From Chelydra serpentina (lineage: Eukaryota > Chordata > Testudines > Chelydridae), in assembly GCA_037349315.1 (NCBI GenBank), contig JBAIAC010000059.1, forward strand, positions 29,420,501 to 29,484,500: a stretch of DNA of 64,000 nt, given 5' to 3'. Below the pieces are notes generated by a model. It saw only the letters and a list, made by a program, of their open reading frames with translations, did no database searches and was not told the DNA's origin. A program made the position numbers and the translations under genes. Shown piece by piece: positions 32,305 through 45,261 of the stretch (positions within the stretch are counted from its first letter, which is position 1; each line of letters begins with the position of its first letter).

Positions 32305-34013
32305 TGTGATGTTAGACCCCATATTCTTCATAGAAATATGGTTATGATATGAATATTGCATAACTAAGATAATTTTATGAAAGATGGCTCATACTCATAG
32401 TCTTTGAAGATGTGGGTCTCCCATCTGCTTGGAGTTCCTTCCTGTAGATATTATAAACCTGGTTTCATAGTTGCTTTGACACTGCAAGGTCAGGTGATAA
32501 GATCACCTGATAGAAAATACCACCTTGGACACTTCTGGTACTTTTCCTCTGTAGGGGGATGGGGATCAAAGAAAGGTTTCCCGCCTTTGGTAAAGCCTTT
32601 TAAGGCTGGGGAGGGGGTTAATTTGGACTCTCCGCCATTGCCTATCCAAGAAAAAAGACTGCTGAAAGTACCTGAACAGAAAAAGGAACTAACCTGAGGA
32701 GAAAGGTAGGGGTGAGTCCAGACTGAGACAGGGGTCTAGTCAGTAAGAAGAAATAACTGAAACTCTAAGCTACAGAAACTCAGCAACTTGCCTAAAACAA
32801 CATATACGGTGAGAAATTATTTCTTGAAACCAGTCCCTTTAAGATATTATGCTTAGTATGCATGTTTTGTTTTATTTGCTTGGTAATCTGCTTTGTTCTG
32901 CTTGCCATAGACGCCAACTGCCTGGGTGCTCCCAGGCTGGAGCACCATGGGGAAAAATTGGTGGGTGCAGAGCACCCACCAGCAGCTCCCCGCCCCACCC
33001 CCAGCCCCAGCTCATCTCTACCTCCGCCTCTGCCTCCCGAGGCGCCGCTGCCGCTCTGCTTTTCCTCCCTCCCAGGCTTGCCATGCGCCAGCTGTTTGGC
33101 GCATGGCTAGCCTGGGAGGGAGGGGGGGGAAAGCGGAGCAGCAACACCTCACAGGATGGGGAGGAGGGGGAGCAGAGGTGAGCTGGGCAGCTCCCTGCCT
33201 CAGCTCACCTCTGCCTCCTGCCCCTCCCCCGAGGCACTGCCACTCCACTTCCCCCCCTCCCTCCCAGGCTTGCCGCGCGCCAAACAGCTGGCGCACAGCA
33301 AGCCTGGGAGGGAGGAAAAGTGGAGCGGCAGAAGTGCCTCAGAAGTCAGAGGTGAGCTGGGGCCGGAGGCGGGGTGGGGAGCTCCTGGAGGGTGCTCTGC
33401 TGATTCTTCCCCCTCCCTCCCAGGCTTGCAAGCCTGGGGAGGGTGGAGGGGAAATGCAGCGCGCCCGAGGGAGGAGGCGGGGATTTGGGGAAGGGGTGGA
33501 ATGGGGACGGGAGTGGAGTTGGGGCGGGGCTGGGTGCACGAGCACCTATGCTGCTTGCTACCCCGTATAATCACTTAAAATCTGTCTTTTGTAGTTAATA
33601 AACGTATTTCTTGTTTATAACATAACCCAGTTTGTGCAATTCATAATTGAGTGGGTGGGGGCAAGAAGCTGTGCATATCTCTCTTCACATTGAGGGAGAG
33701 GGCGAATTTTTATGAGCTTGCGCTGTGCAGATCTTTCTACATGCAAGACAATATACCCTTGGGTCTACACACTACAGGGGAGGTGGGCACCTGAGTGCTG
33801 GGGCAAGTCCCTTAAGCTGAGTCTCTCCAGAGCTGATCCCAGTGTCTGTGTCTTTCTGCAGCTGGATGTGGCCCTGCCTGTGTGTGTGCTAGAGGAGGCT
33901 TAAGACCCTGTCTCAGCAAGACAGGGTAAAGGGGGCCCAGGCTGGCAGAATAGGTGGACTCAGTGGTATCCCAGTACATCAGGTGACACCTTAAAGGGTG
34001 GCAACCCATCACA
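32305..34013 (+). mobile_element. solo LTR interrupted by a hAT element
   Basis: TGTGATG at the left and CATCACA at the right are perfect 7-bp inverted LTR ends. The flanks ATGAC (32300-32304) and TTGAC (34014-34018) are a near-match target duplication. After removing the hAT element and one target copy the LTR is about 1,056 bp. TAGTTAATAAACG near 33593 may hold the polyadenylation signal; a similar TAGTTAATAAAC is at 46190. No gag/pol was seen. Confidence 0.82.
32906..33550 (+). mobile_element. non-autonomous hAT element inside the solo LTR
   Basis: The left end CATAGACGCC and the reversed right end CATAGGTGCT are inverted repeats. The 8-bp duplication CTGCTTGC is exact at 32898-32905 and 33551-33558. 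The interior has three copies of CCCTCCCAGGCTTGC (about 33067, 33263, 33413) and their reverse GCCTGGGAGGGAGG. The several open frames of 90-214 codons on both strands come from the C/G-skewed composition. Confidence 0.93.
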
Positions 34014-34150
34014 TTGACCTCACACACACACACTGTCCTCCTAATCCCCTCAGAGTCTGACCTCCCCCCCTCACACACACTGTCCTCCTAACCTCCTCAG
34101 GGACTGACCTCCCCTCCCCACACACTGTCTTCTCAGTCCATTCAAGGACT
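34014..34150. repeat. minisatellite, right half
   Basis: CACACACACTGTCCTCCTAA and CCTCAGGGACTGACCTCC units continue the array at 32095-32304 beyond the LTR. Confidence 0.75.
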
Positions 34151-35589
34151 TCCTTTCTCCCATCCTCCCAGTGCCCTCACTGCCTGAAGTCCCTCCCTGT
34201 TTTACTTCTCTTAGCATCTGACTTCGCTTGTTCTTTGGGGACAGCAGCATGGGAAAGATCATTGTAGGCCCTACATAAACAAATGAACTATTTTCCCCTT
34301 CATGTTCTTTCTTGTTTTGTTTTGTTTCGTTTTAACAGGCCTGGGATGTGTGGTTGATCAGATGCTACACCGGGATACTTCCCCCTTACAGATCGCATCC
34401 CAACATTTGATTTATTTTAAAATTTTCACAAAGTACCTTACACATTTTGCCCCTTTCCTGGCCTAACCCCCTCTCTCCTTATATCACTCAAAAATAATAG
34501 TTAGTATTTATATAGCCCTTTACAGGATCAAAATGTGTACAGATAGGCACATTAGTGACTATGGACATCTTGTCCATTTCTACAGCTAGTGTAGGAATTT
34601 CCCTATTGTGTATTTCTCCAGTCTGGTCCTAACAATCTCCAGCCTTTCCTGTAGGATACAATTCCAAAGGCACTAGGAGGAAACATTACCTGGTGTCGAG
34701 CTGAACTTTTCCTTTCACTTTATGCCATCCCATTCCAGCAATTCCCCTGTCCCCTTGGCATTTACACTTTTCCTGTACTGGTCATTATGTTCCCCCCAAC
34801 GACAGATGTTCTTTAGGCAAACGAATTCCTCTGTTTGGTTTAGTGAAATGTCAAAACCACTCTGAAAGACAGTTATGCAGCTGCCATTACTACAATAGCA
34901 ATGAAGAGCTGGCAGACGGTCACAGGTGTCATAATGGATTGGTTCACATGTGTTTCAAACGCTTCATTTCTGCTAAGATCCCAGTGTTTCTAGTAATATC
35001 TCCTTGTGCTTCTCTCTAGCGCATCACTGCCCAGCACCCTTACTGGACTTCCTGCTCTCTCGGTAATTACTTTATCTTCCTGAAACACAAACAGAAACTG
35101 GTGATAAAAGCTTGCAGGCCTAGGGATTTATTAGGTAACCTGATTTTTTGTTGGGCAATTACCTTGTTTGATGATTGGTAACCTTTGGGGCCTTGTTAAA
35201 CTAGACAGGACTCTTTTGGGACATGGAACACATACACATAAATTAACCATATTCTCAGGTGCCTACAAGTGGGAGTTTATAGGTGAGAGAGAGGAACTCA
35301 GAAGTTTCACTAAAGACAAAGTTTGAATTGACATCCAACTAAATCCATTGGAAAGACCTGGAAGGTCTCTACATTTCTGTAAGAGGAACTGGAACAGTTC
35401 TCAGGATTGATCTGGGCAAGAACCAAAATTTCAGATCTCACACCCATTCTGAACTTTTGTGGGGATGGGACTTGGGATACAGTATCCAAAGAAGGATCCA
35501 GGTCTGAAATTCATAAATCATTTCCATCTATATAACAGGCTGAAACAAACCCTCAGATGAAAACAGCAGGTATTCATCCACTTGGGCCC
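34151..35589. other. nothing recognised
   Basis: No gene is supported. GTAGGCCCTACATAAA at about 34264 repeats the same word at 30269, suggesting both sites belong to one old dispersed element. TATTTATATAGCCCTTTACA near 34507 is a common CORE-SINE/LINE tail motif. Confidence 0.35.
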
Positions 35590-36110
35590 CTATAGTCCAT
35601 GCTTCTTACCAACACACACAAACTTTTATTATTCTGTTCATGTCCTTCTCTGTGTAGGTTTAGGACTACAACACTCTCACTCAGCAGATGAACTTTTGAA
35701 CTCTGGGGCTGCACTGACCAGGGACAGAGACTTTTGGGTGCTGGACTTTGGGGTTGCTGGACTTTTGGGACTTTGGGTGACTTTTGGATTGCTGGACTCA
35801 AGAACCAAAGGGAAAGGACACGGCCCAATTTGCTGGGGTGGGTCTTGTCGCTCATGGTTTGGTTATGAATCCTGTTTGTGGTGTTTTCCCAACATAATGC
35901 TGCATTGTTTATCTCTGTCATTAAAAGGCTTTTGCTACTCTCCGACTCTGTGCTTGTGAGAGGGGAAGTATTGCCTCTTAGAGGCACCCGGGGGGGGGCG
36001 GGGGGGTGATATATATTAGTCCCAGATCACTGGGTGGGGGCTCGAGCCGGTTTTGCATTGTGTTATTGGAAGGGAACCCCTAGATACATGGGACAGACCT
36101 GTGGCCAGAG
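35590..36110 (+). mobile_element. LTR-like sequence
   Basis: GGACTTTGGGTGACTTTTGG, GTCATTAAAAGGC (polyadenylation-like, about 35920), TTGCCTCTTAGAGGC and a G-run precede TTTTGCATTGTGTTATTGG, a layout I associate with a turtle LTR family. Ends and target duplication were not found. The antisense open frame 35574-35987 is not credible as a gene. 36110-36392 shows nothing clear. Confidence 0.35.
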
Positions 36111-36446
36111 CACCCATTACTCACACAGGATGTGACGGGCTTGAGCACCCACATCCCTGCCCAACGGGGGAGCTGCTGCTAGACACCTGGTGTTATGGGC
36201 TGGAAGGCAAAGCCCTGACAATTCCCTGAGCCCCCTACCCCAGGCAGGGCAGCAGATGCTGGGGCTTTTCACAGGGAGCAGAAGCCCCGGGGGCCTGTGG
36301 GGCTACAGAGGACCTTCCCCTGTGCTCTTGCAGCTCACCCTGGCCTGAACTGGTGGCTCAGACTTGGCAGGTCCCAGTGCCTCCTTCACACTGTTTGAAC
36401 AGTGTGAATTGGGAGTGCTTTGTTCCAGCTGGGCCTGACTGTTATA

Positions 36447-37268
<822 letters not shown>

Positions 37269-37408
37269 TCAGCTGCGAACAAGCTGAGCAGCGAACAGGA
37301 GGAGTTTGCCTGGGAGTTCGCCTGGAGTGAGCCTCTGCAGCATCCCTCTTGCATATTTCTCTGAGTAGCTTCTGCCACAAGTAAGGAAGCTCTTAGAAGG
37401 AAGAGACT

Positions 37409-38417
37409 ATGGAAGACGCTGTTGTGACCTGCACAGGATGTGCCATGTATGTCTTTCTTCCACAGGATAGAAGCGACTTTGTCTGTACAAAGTGCAAGCT
37501 GATCTCCGTATTGGAAGAAAAGATTCAAGGTCTGGAGAAACGAGTATCAACCCTGCGTTCCATAAAAGAAAATGAGGATTTCCTGGATAGACGTCAGGAT
37601 CGGCTTCAGCGGGCACAATGTTCTGAAGATTCAGAGCAGGCTACGCAGCGGGGACAGAAGGCCAGCGAGGATAATTGGCGGCATGTGACTTCCAGAAGAG
37701 GAAAGAGTACCAGAAAAGTCCATGTACCAGAAACACAGATTCAGGTGAGCAACTGTTTTCATGTTCTCTCCGCAGGTACTAGTGCAGAGAGTGGCGTGGA
37801 TGATACATCTGAGGGAATAGAGCAGAAGGAGACTCCACCGATTGGAAGGCATGAGATGCACCGTCCTAGGGATGGGGGTTCCACGACCACCACTCCCAAG
37901 AGGAGGAGGAGGGTGGTGGTGGTCGGGGACTCTCTCCTCAGGGGGACTGAGTCATCTATCTGCCACCCTGACCGGGAAAACCGAGAGGTGTGCTGCTTGC
38001 CAGGGGGCTAGGATTCGTGATGTGACGGAGAGACTGCCGAGACTCATCAAGTCCTCAGATCGCTACCCCTTCCTGCTTCTCCACGTGGGCACCAATGATA
38101 CTGCCAAGAATGACCTTGAGCGTATCACTGCGGACTACGTGGCTCTGGGGAGAAGGATAAAGGAGTTTGAGGCGCAAGTGGTGTTCTCGTCTATCCTCCC
38201 TGTGGCAGGAAAAGGCCGGGGTAGAGACCGTCGAATCATGGAAGTCAATGAATGACTACGCAGATGGTGTCGGAGAGAAGGGTTTGGATTCTTTGACCAT
38301 GGGATGGTGTTCCAAGAAGAAGGAGTGCTAGGCAGGGAGGGGCTCCACCTGACGAAGAGAGGGAAGAGCATCTTTGGAAGCAGGCTGGCTAACCTAGTGA
38401 GGAGGGCTTTAAACTAG
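37409..38417 (+). pseudogene. CR1 ORF1 (zinc-knuckle and GDSL-type esterase), frameshifted
   Basis: CR1 ORF1 proteins bind RNA and carry an SGNH/GDSL esterase-like domain. ATG at 37409 (MEDAVVTCTGC). A Cys cluster CTGCAMYVF ... CTKCK at residues about 9-32 resembles a small zinc-binding motif, followed by a predicted coiled coil (LEEKIQGLEKRVSTLR). The esterase blocks are VVVVGDSLLRG (block I), LHVGTNDTAKND (block III) and REGLHL (block V). A 1-bp insertion in a G-run near 38003 shifts the frame, and TGA at 38253-38255 replaces a Trp. In block V the usual Asp is Glu here, whereas the copy at 47025 keeps DGLHL. Confidence 0.85.
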
Positions 38418-38836
38418 GTTCACCGGGGGAAGGAGACCAAAGCCCCGAGGTAAGTGGGGAAGTGGGATACCGGGAGGAAGCACAAGTAGGTGAGTGCAAG
38501 AGGGGAGGGCTCCTGCCTCATACTGGGACAGCAGGACGATCGGTGAGTTATCTTATATGCCTATACACAAATGCAAGAAGCCTGGGGAACAAACAGGGAG
38601 AACTGGAAGTGCTGGCACAGTCAAGGAATTATGATGTAATTGGAATGACAGAGACTTGGTGAGAGAACTCATATGATTGGAGTACTGTCATGGATGGATA
38701 TAAACTGTTCAGGAAGGATAGGCAGGGCAGAAAAGGTGCTGGAGTTGCGTTGTATGTAAGAGAGCAGTATGACTGCTCAGAGCTCTAGTATGAAACTGCA
38801 GAAAAACCTGAGAGTCTCTGGATTTAATTTAGAAGT

Positions 38837-41311
38837 GTGAGCAACAAGGGTAATGTCGTGGTGGGAGTCAGCTACAGACCACCAGACCAGGGGGATGAGG
38901 TGGACGAGGCTTTCTTCCAGCAACTAACAGAAGTTACTAGATCACAGGCCCTGGTTCTCATGGGTGACTTTAATCACCCCAATATCTGCTGGGAGAGCAA
39001 TACAGCGGTCCACAGACAATCCACAAAGTTTTTGGAAAGTGTAGGGGACAATTTCCTGTTGCAAGTGCTGGAGGAACCAACTAGGGGAAAAGCTCTTCTT
39101 CACCTGCTGCTCACAAACAGGGAAGAAATAGTAGAGGAAGCAATAGTGGATGGGAACCTGGGAGGCAGTGACCATGAGATGGTCGAGTTCAGGATCCTGA
39201 CACAAGGAAGAAAGGAGAGCAGTAGAATACAGAGCCTGGACTTCAGAAAAGCAGACTTTGACTCACTCAGGGAACTGATGGGCAAGGTCCCCTGGGAGAA
39301 TAACATGAGGGGGAAAGGAGTCGAGGAAAGCTGGCTGTATTTTAAAGACTCCTTCTTGAGGTTGCAGGAACAAACCATCCCGATGTGTAGAAAGAAAAGT
39401 AAATATGGCAGGCGACCAGCTTGGCTTAACAGTGAAATCCTTGCTCGTCTTAAACACAAAAAAGCAGCTTACAAGAAGTGGAAGATTGGACAAATGACCA
39501 GGGAGGAGTATAAAAATATTGTTCAGGCATGCAGGAGTGAAATTAGGAAGGCCAAATCACACTTGGAGTTGCAGCTAGCCGGAGATGTTAGGAGTAACAA
39601 GAAGGGTTTCTTCAGGTATGTTAGCAACAAGAAGAAAGTCAAGGAAAGTGTGGGCCCCTTGCTGAATGAGGGAGGGAACCTAGTGACAGAGGATGTGGAG
39701 AAAGCTAGTGTACTCAATGCTTTTTTTGCCTCTGTCTTCACAGACAAGGTCAGCTCCCAGACGGCTGCACTCCGCAGCACGGTATGGGGAGGAGGTGACC
39801 AGCCCTCTGTGGAGAAAGAAGTAGTTTGGGACTATTTAGAAAAGCTGGATGAACACAAGTCCATGGGGCTGGATGCACTGCATCCGAGGGTGCTAAAGGA
39901 GTTGGCCGATGTGATTGCAGAGCCATTGGCCATTATCTTTGACAAATCATGGCAATCGGGGGAGGTCCCGGATGACTGGAAAAAAGCTAATGTGGTGCCC
40001 ATCTTTAAAAAAGGGAAGAAGGAAGATCCGGGGAACTACAGGCCAGTCAGTCTCACCTCAGTCCCTGGAAAAATCATGGAACAGGTCCTCAAGGAATCAA
40101 TTCTGAACCACTTAAAGGAGGGGAAAGTGATCAGGAACAGTCAGCATGGATTCACCAAGGGCAAGTCATGGCTGACTAACCTAATTGCCTTCTATGATGA
40201 GATAACTGGCTCTGTGGATGAGGGGAAAGCAGTGGATGTGCTATTTCTTGACTTTAGCAAAGCTTTTGATACAGTCTCCCACAGTGTTCTTGCCAGCAAG
40301 TTAAAGAAGTATGGGCTGGATGAATGGACGGTAAGGTGGATAGAAAACTGGCTGGATGGTCGTGCTCAACGGGTAGTGATCAATGGCTCCATGTCTAGTT
40401 GGCAGCCGGTATCAAGTGGAGTGCCCCAAGGGTCGGTGCTGGGGCCGGTTTTGTTCAATATCTTCATCAACGATCTGGAGGATGGTGTGGACTGCACCCT
40501 TAGCAAGTTTTCAGATGACACGGAACTGGGAGGAGTGGTTGATACGCTGGAGGGTAGGGACAGGATACAGAGGGACCTAGACAAATTAGAGGATTGGGCC
40601 AAAAGAAATCTGATGAGGTTCAGCAAGGACAAGTGCAGAGTCCTGCACTTAGGACAGAAGAATCCCATGCACTGCTACAGACTAGGGACCGAATGGCTGG
40701 GCAGCAGTTCTGCAAAAAAGGACCTAGGAGTTACAGTGGACGAAAAGCTGAATATGAGTCAACAGTGTGCCCTTGTTGCCAAGAAGGCTAACGGCATTTT
40801 GGGCTGTATAAGTAGGGGCATTTCCAGCAGATCGAGGGACGTGATTATTCCCCTCTATTCGGCACTGTTGAGGCCTCATTTGGAGTACTGTGTCCAGTTT
40901 TGGGCCCCACACTACAAGAAGGATGTGGATAAATTGGAAAGAGTCCAGCGGAGGGCAACAAAAATGATTAGGGGGCTGGAGCACATGACTTATGAGGAGA
41001 GGCTGAGGGAACTGGGATCGTTTAGCCTGCAGAAGAGAAGAGTGAGGGGGGATTTGATAGCTGCTTTCAATTACCTGAAAGGGGGTTCCAAAGAGGCTGG
41101 ATCTAGACTGTTCTCAGTGGTAGAAGATGACAGAACAAGGAGTAATGGTCTCAAGTTGCAGAGGGGGAGGTTTAGGTTGGATATTAGGAAAACCTTTTTC
41201 ACTAGTAGGGTGGTGAAGCACTGGAATGGGTTACCTAGGGAGGTGGTGGAATCTCCTTCCTTAGAGGTTTTTAAGGTCAGGCTTGACAAAGCCCTGGCTG
41301 GGATGATTTAG
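38837..41311 (+). CDS. CR1 ORF2: endonuclease C-terminal part and reverse transcriptase
   Basis: 824 open codons. The EEP-type endonuclease remainder has [10 protein letters not shown] (residues about 7-16), [13 protein letters not shown] (about 39-51) and [10 protein letters not shown]. After a linker comes the reverse transcriptase: [17 protein letters not shown], motif [14 protein letters not shown] (about 470-482), [20 protein letters not shown] and motif [11 protein letters not shown] (about 555-565). The C-terminal segment [18 protein letters not shown] leads to the terminal LAGMI. The N-terminal endonuclease piece (LYTNARSLGNKQGE ... GMTETW, from about 38541) is in the same frame but separated by TGA near 38660, TAG at 38786-38788 and TAA near 38825. 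All visible RT catalytic residues are kept. Confidence 0.88.
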   Translation: MSNKGNVVVGVSYRPPDQGDEVDEAFFQQLTEVTRSQALVLMGDFNHPNICWESNTAVHRQSTKFLESVGDNFLLQVLEEPTRGKALLHLLLTNREEIVEEAIVDGNLGGSDHEMVEFRILTQGRKESSRIQSLDFRKADFDSLRELMGKVPWENNMRGKGVEESWLYFKDSFLRLQEQTIPMCRKKSKYGRRPAWLNSEILARLKHKKAAYKKWKIGQMTREEYKNIVQACRSEIRKAKSHLELQLAGDVRSNKKGFFRYVSNKKKVKESVGPLLNEGGNLVTEDVEKASVLNAFFASVFTDKVSSQTAALRSTVWGGGDQPSVEKEVVWDYLEKLDEHKSMGLDALHPRVLKELADVIAEPLAIIFDKSWQSGEVPDDWKKANVVPIFKKGKKEDPGNYRPVSLTSVPGKIMEQVLKESILNHLKEGKVIRNSQHGFTKGKSWLTNLIAFYDEITGSVDEGKAVDVLFLDFSKAFDTVSHSVLASKLKKYGLDEWTVRWIENWLDGRAQRVVINGSMSSWQPVSSGVPQGSVLGPVLFNIFINDLEDGVDCTLSKFSDDTELGGVVDTLEGRDRIQRDLDKLEDWAKRNLMRFSKDKCRVLHLGQKNPMHCYRLGTEWLGSSSAKKDLGVTVDEKLNMSQQCALVAKKANGILGCISRGISSRSRDVIIPLYSALLRPHLEYCVQFWAPHYKKDVDKLERVQRRATKMIRGLEHMTYEERLRELGSFSLQKRRVRGDLIAAFNYLKGGSKEAGSRLFSVVEDDRTRSNGLKLQRGRFRLDIRKTFFTSRVVKHWNGLPREVVESPSLEVFKVRLDKALAGMI

Positions 41312-41396
41312 TTGGGGTTGGTCCTACTTTGAGCAGGGGGTTGGACTAGATGACCTCCTGAGGTCCCTTCCAACCCTGAGATTCTATGATTCTATG

Positions 41397-41508
41397 AATT
41401 TTGCACCTTGGGGGTTTTAACCTAAGCTGGTAGAGTTAAGCTTAGGAGCTCCTCATGCGGGTCCCCACATCTTTACCCTGGAGTTTAGAGTCGGGAGGGA
41501 ACCTTGAC
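41397..41508 (+). mobile_element. 3' fragment of the LTR family seen at 19261-20072
   Basis: GAATTTTGCACCTTGGGGG, TTTTAACCTAAGCTGGTA and GGGAGGGAACCTTGACA align with 19959-20072. Its left edge coincides with the CR1 3' end at 41396, so the CR1 probably integrated into an LTR. The rest of that LTR is not found to the left of the CR1. Confidence 0.8.
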
Positions 41509-42425
41509 ACCAGCCCAAGTGAAGTCAATGAACTGTTCGGTGTTAAGATACAACTTCTGTCATGGATCCACAGCTATGCCCCAGCTACTAAACAGTTTCT
41601 TGGGACCCCCTCCATTTGTCAGACCCCCAGTGGGACTCACTTTTCCTCAAGGGCTGGCCACGCAGCTTCAGCACCTCCAAGACGGAGGCTCTGGGTTCCA
41701 GCCCTCCCGCCTCATGCTATGAGCTTTGCTCAGAGAGTCCAACTGAAACAGACACCTGGTTAGAGACATGCGTCCTCTCCAGGACCCCGGGCTTCCCAAC
41801 CAGTATCTGCAGTGACACCAGGCAGCCTTTTCCAACCAGAGCAGGGTTCGTTAGCCTGCTGGCACATGGCATGAGGAAGTCCTTAGGGTAGCCCAGAGAA
41901 ATAGAGGCTATAACATAGTCCATTCTGGCCAAGCCAGTGCAACCAGCCAGCCAAACTGCTGTGGATCCGCATCTGGCTCAGGCTCCCTGTCTCTGTCAGT
42001 CCAAGATGAGAGCTCCATGTCTCTGCAAAGTGCAGCCCTTACTCCAGCCAGGTGACACCCGCTCCTTTTGTTCTTGAGCTGGGGCAGGAGGAATGGGGGG
42101 GGGAGACAGTGCTTCCCTGATGAGAGTTGGGGGGAAATTGCCTCCCTCTTGGTTGCTGGTGGCTAGGTGTGACTGTCCCAGCCATTGGGGTTCCCATTGT
42201 TTTTTTGCTCCACTGATATGGGTTGGTTTCAGCCAGTCCCTTAACAGCCCATTCCTTCCACCACAGACAGCTCCATGACACAAACACCTCCTGCCTCTTG
42301 CTCTGCTCCAAGAGCAGCTTTAACCCTTCCCTCCCGCCCCCACTGGGTCATGATGCAAAGTTCAGAGGGAAACTGAGGCAGGCCTGAGGTACTTAAAAGA
42401 GTACCAAAAACTCCCACTTTGTCAC
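41509..42425 (-). mobile_element. LTR-like sequence, minus strand
   Basis: Read on the minus strand it begins GTGACAAAGTGGGAGTTTTTGG (near 42425), then AGGCCTGCCTCAGTTTCCC, an opening I associate with a turtle LTR family. The other end and target duplication are not resolved. 42426-42710 has nothing recognisable. Confidence 0.3.
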
Positions 42426-42710
42426 TTTTTCCCTGAAGGGCAGATTATTCCATAACTGTCTGCTGCAGGGCACTTCTACCTTCCTCTGAAGCATCTGATG
42501 TCAAGTACTGTTGGGTCAGCATTCTTGACTAGATGGACCGTGGCTCTGATCAGCTCTGGAAATTCCTCATATTCTGATATAAAGGAACATTCACTATGGT
42601 AGACAAAATATAAGAAGGACATTTGGGGAGCCGGAAAGGAATTTGAAGAGCAAATAGCCAAAGACAAAAACCAAGACATTCTTTAAGAATCTCAGAAACA
42701 GGAAGCCTAT

Positions 42711-42943
42711 GGCCTTGTTTACATGGGGATATTTACCAGCAGAGCAATGCCGGTACAATTATACTGGCATAGCTAAGCTGGTATAACTTCCCATGCAGAC
42801 ACTCTTATCCCAGAATCAATATGCTTGTTTCTGGTTTAGCATCTGTCACTTTGAACTGATATAAACTAAACCAGAAAAAGTAAAATCATTTGCAGTTATA
42901 CCAGCATAGCTATGCTGGTAAATTCCCTCATGTAGACGAGGTA
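42711..42943. mobile_element. Harbinger-like MITE
   Basis: GGCCTTGTTTACATGGGG and, reversed from the right, ACCTCGTCTACATGAGGG form imperfect inverted ends. The inside has two inverted blocks around CCAGCATAGCTATGCTGG (a palindrome at about 42900-42918) and TACTGGCATAGCTAAGC. Confidence 0.6.
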
Positions 42944-43189
42944 TGAAAGAGAATTGATTGGTCTGCTGGAGTGATGAAAAGGAGCCATGATGATTAAGAC
43001 GTTATTGTAAAGCTCGCTGGTTGCTTTGCAACAGTGTTTACCGCAGAGAATTTAGGGAAGACACCTACCCACCCTTTCCTGGAAATAAAGATGAGGCTCT
43101 GTCAGAGATTAAGGTGTCAAGATTGAGGTACCCACAGAAATTAATACACAAAATAGCAACAGATCACTGAGACTGGACTGTAGAAACCC

Positions 43190-43690
43190 AGGAGTTTGAA
43201 GGACCTTAAGAATGAGGTGGATGAGCTGTTAACTATATATGCAATCTCTCATTATAATCAGCTACTCTACCGGGGAACTGGAAGGCAGTCCATGTTGTGC
43301 CCGTCTTTAAAAATAGTCAGTAGGAGTGATCCTGAGAACTACAGACCAGTCAGCTTTACATCTGTGCTAGGAAAACTGGAGGAAACAATGATGAAAGAGA
43401 ATTATAAAAGCATACAGATAAACAAACCAGCCCAGCTTCTCTAAAGAAAACCTGGGCCTCTTCAAGCTACTACCTTCTGGGTGACATGGGCAAGTCATTT
43501 TCTGTTTCTGTGGTTCAGTTCCCCCATGTGTAAAATGGGGATAATGACACTGACCTCCTTTGTAAAGTGCTTTGAGATCTACAAGTGAAAAGTGCTAAGT
43601 ATTGTTATTGTTGGAGGACATCGGTCAAATAGCAGATAAAGGAGAACCAGCTAATCTTATTAAAAGCTTTGATAAAGAGGCTACTAAGTA
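43190..43690 (+). mobile_element. old CR1 fragment split by a CORE-SINE
   Basis: DPENYRPVSFTSVLGKLEE in the frame 43196-43444 aligns with [20 protein letters not shown] of CR1 ORF2. GATAAAGGAGAACCAGC at 43635 could be the next part after the inserted SINE. Much more diverged than the two long CR1s. Confidence 0.6.
43470..43612 (+). mobile_element. MIR-like CORE-SINE
   Basis: GGGTGACATGGGCAAGTCA, CCCCCATGTGTAAAATGGGG and GTAAAGTGCTTTGAGATC are the usual conserved words of MIR-type CORE-SINEs shared across amniotes. Confidence 0.75.
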
Positions 43691-43699
43691 AACTGAGGC

Positions 43700-44790
43700 T
43701 GTCTACACTGATAACTGAACAACAAAACTTTTATCTTTCAGAAGTGTTAAAAAAACACACACTGTCATTCTCTGTCATTTTCTTAATACACCCTAATGAG
43801 CTGTTTAACCCTTGATTAACTCAATCAAGAATGAGAACAAACAATTCACATCTTGTGGCCCAGCCCAGCCAAGTGTTTACTGTCTAGACAAGGTGCAGGT
43901 CTGTAGAAAGCACCAAAGAGCCCAAGAACAAGACCTTGAAGAGGGGGACCATTGGGGCGAACTGATGTTATTGAAACGTCCTGGTTATGGGAAGAGAGAA
44001 GGTCTGGAGCTATATACAAGGAGAAAGAGAAAAAGAATTTCATCCATTATGGAGACTAGTGTGACTGTCTCAGAAAAGTGCATCCCAGCTCTCTGGACTG
44101 GACAAGTGCTGTACAGTCTAACCATTGGGTGAGAAATACCTTGGCCGACTGGAAGGGAACTTATCAATAAGTATAGGCTCTACTTTGTGTTTTATAGTTT
44201 TCTTTTCGCTGTAACCATATGTTTCCATTACTTACACTTGCTTCTGTTTGAATCCTTATCCTAAGCGTTGTCAAATAAACATCTGTTTGGGTTTAGGACA
44301 GACGACTAAGTGCTGTGTGCTCAGGAGAGTGTTGGCCTGAGGGGACACTAGTGAACTGGGGAGCATGGCTTCCACAGAAGCAGCAAATCTGGGAGATCTG
44401 AGAGACTGGACGTTCGAGTGTAACGAACTGGGGTGTTCAGACAGGGTGGAAGACCTGTGCCCCAGGCCCCGAGCAGAACCCTGGGCACCAGCTATTTCCA
44501 TAGGTTTAGCTACAGGTTATCTCATCTCAGTGTCCTGTGTCCCAAGGACCCACTTAGGGTTTGGAAGTGCAAATTGCTGGCCTGCAGAATGATAGAGCAG
44601 GGTTCGCAGAGCCCAGAGCGGGGAGCTTGCATTGCCATAGCCGGTAGTTTGGGGTGAGTTCCATCCACTGAGCACAGACAAGGCTCCCTGGTGCTATCAA
44701 CAGGTGGTAGCGATTCATTCTGTAGCCCTTGGGTCCCCTAAAAGTGTCCCACAACCCCCTAATGCTCAGGGAGGGATTGGCTGTGGTGCA
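43700..44790 (+). mobile_element. LTR-like sequence
   Basis: AATAAACATCTGTTTGGG at about 44274 after CGCTGTAACC, then a GGACTGGACG/GAACTGGGGTG region resembles an LTR R-U5. The ends are not defined. Overlapping open frames on both strands carry no known domain. 44790-45250 shows nothing. Confidence 0.25.
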
Positions 44791-45261
44791 ACCAAATAGG
44801 AACCTCGTATAGTGGTTTAGTGTTGGGGAGCCATAGGGAACCTGAGAATGAGAGCTGACGTGTACTTAGCACCTTTGAAAATCAGCCCAGTCAGATGCCT
44901 ACATATGAATTTAAGAGAATAACTTTAGGCTCCTATTTTTGAAAGCCTTGGCATAGAGAGACAATTATTTCTCCAGGGGTCAATCTGAGGTCAATTGAAC
45001 TTTCTTTTGAGTGAATCTTCTGAATCCCCCCAGCCCCAGGGTCTCAGTGTCGTGTCCTAGTATGTCACCTGTAGCCAGTTGGGAATTACGGCTTCATCTG
45101 TGTGTGTGTTCTGTGTCCCTTAGGCCACCTGACGATTTTAACAAGGCCCCAAGGCAACTAATCATTAGACCGCGTAATTGCCTATCTGAAAAATTTCAAG
45201 TTTCTTGGCAAACCCTCTGGTTTTGAAGAGCTAAAAGTTTTATCACTAGTTTATGTTTCAG

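Noticed and set aside
32849..33578. Several open frames of 90-214 codons
   Set aside because: All lie in a C/G-skewed hAT element with exact target duplications; low-complexity peptides, no domain.
32095..34150. CRISPR-like array
   Set aside because: Units are contiguous and imperfect, without unique spacers, and the genome is vertebrate; it is a minisatellite split by an LTR.
35574..35987. 137-codon minus-strand frame
   Set aside because: It is antisense within an LTR-like sequence and has no recognisable domain.
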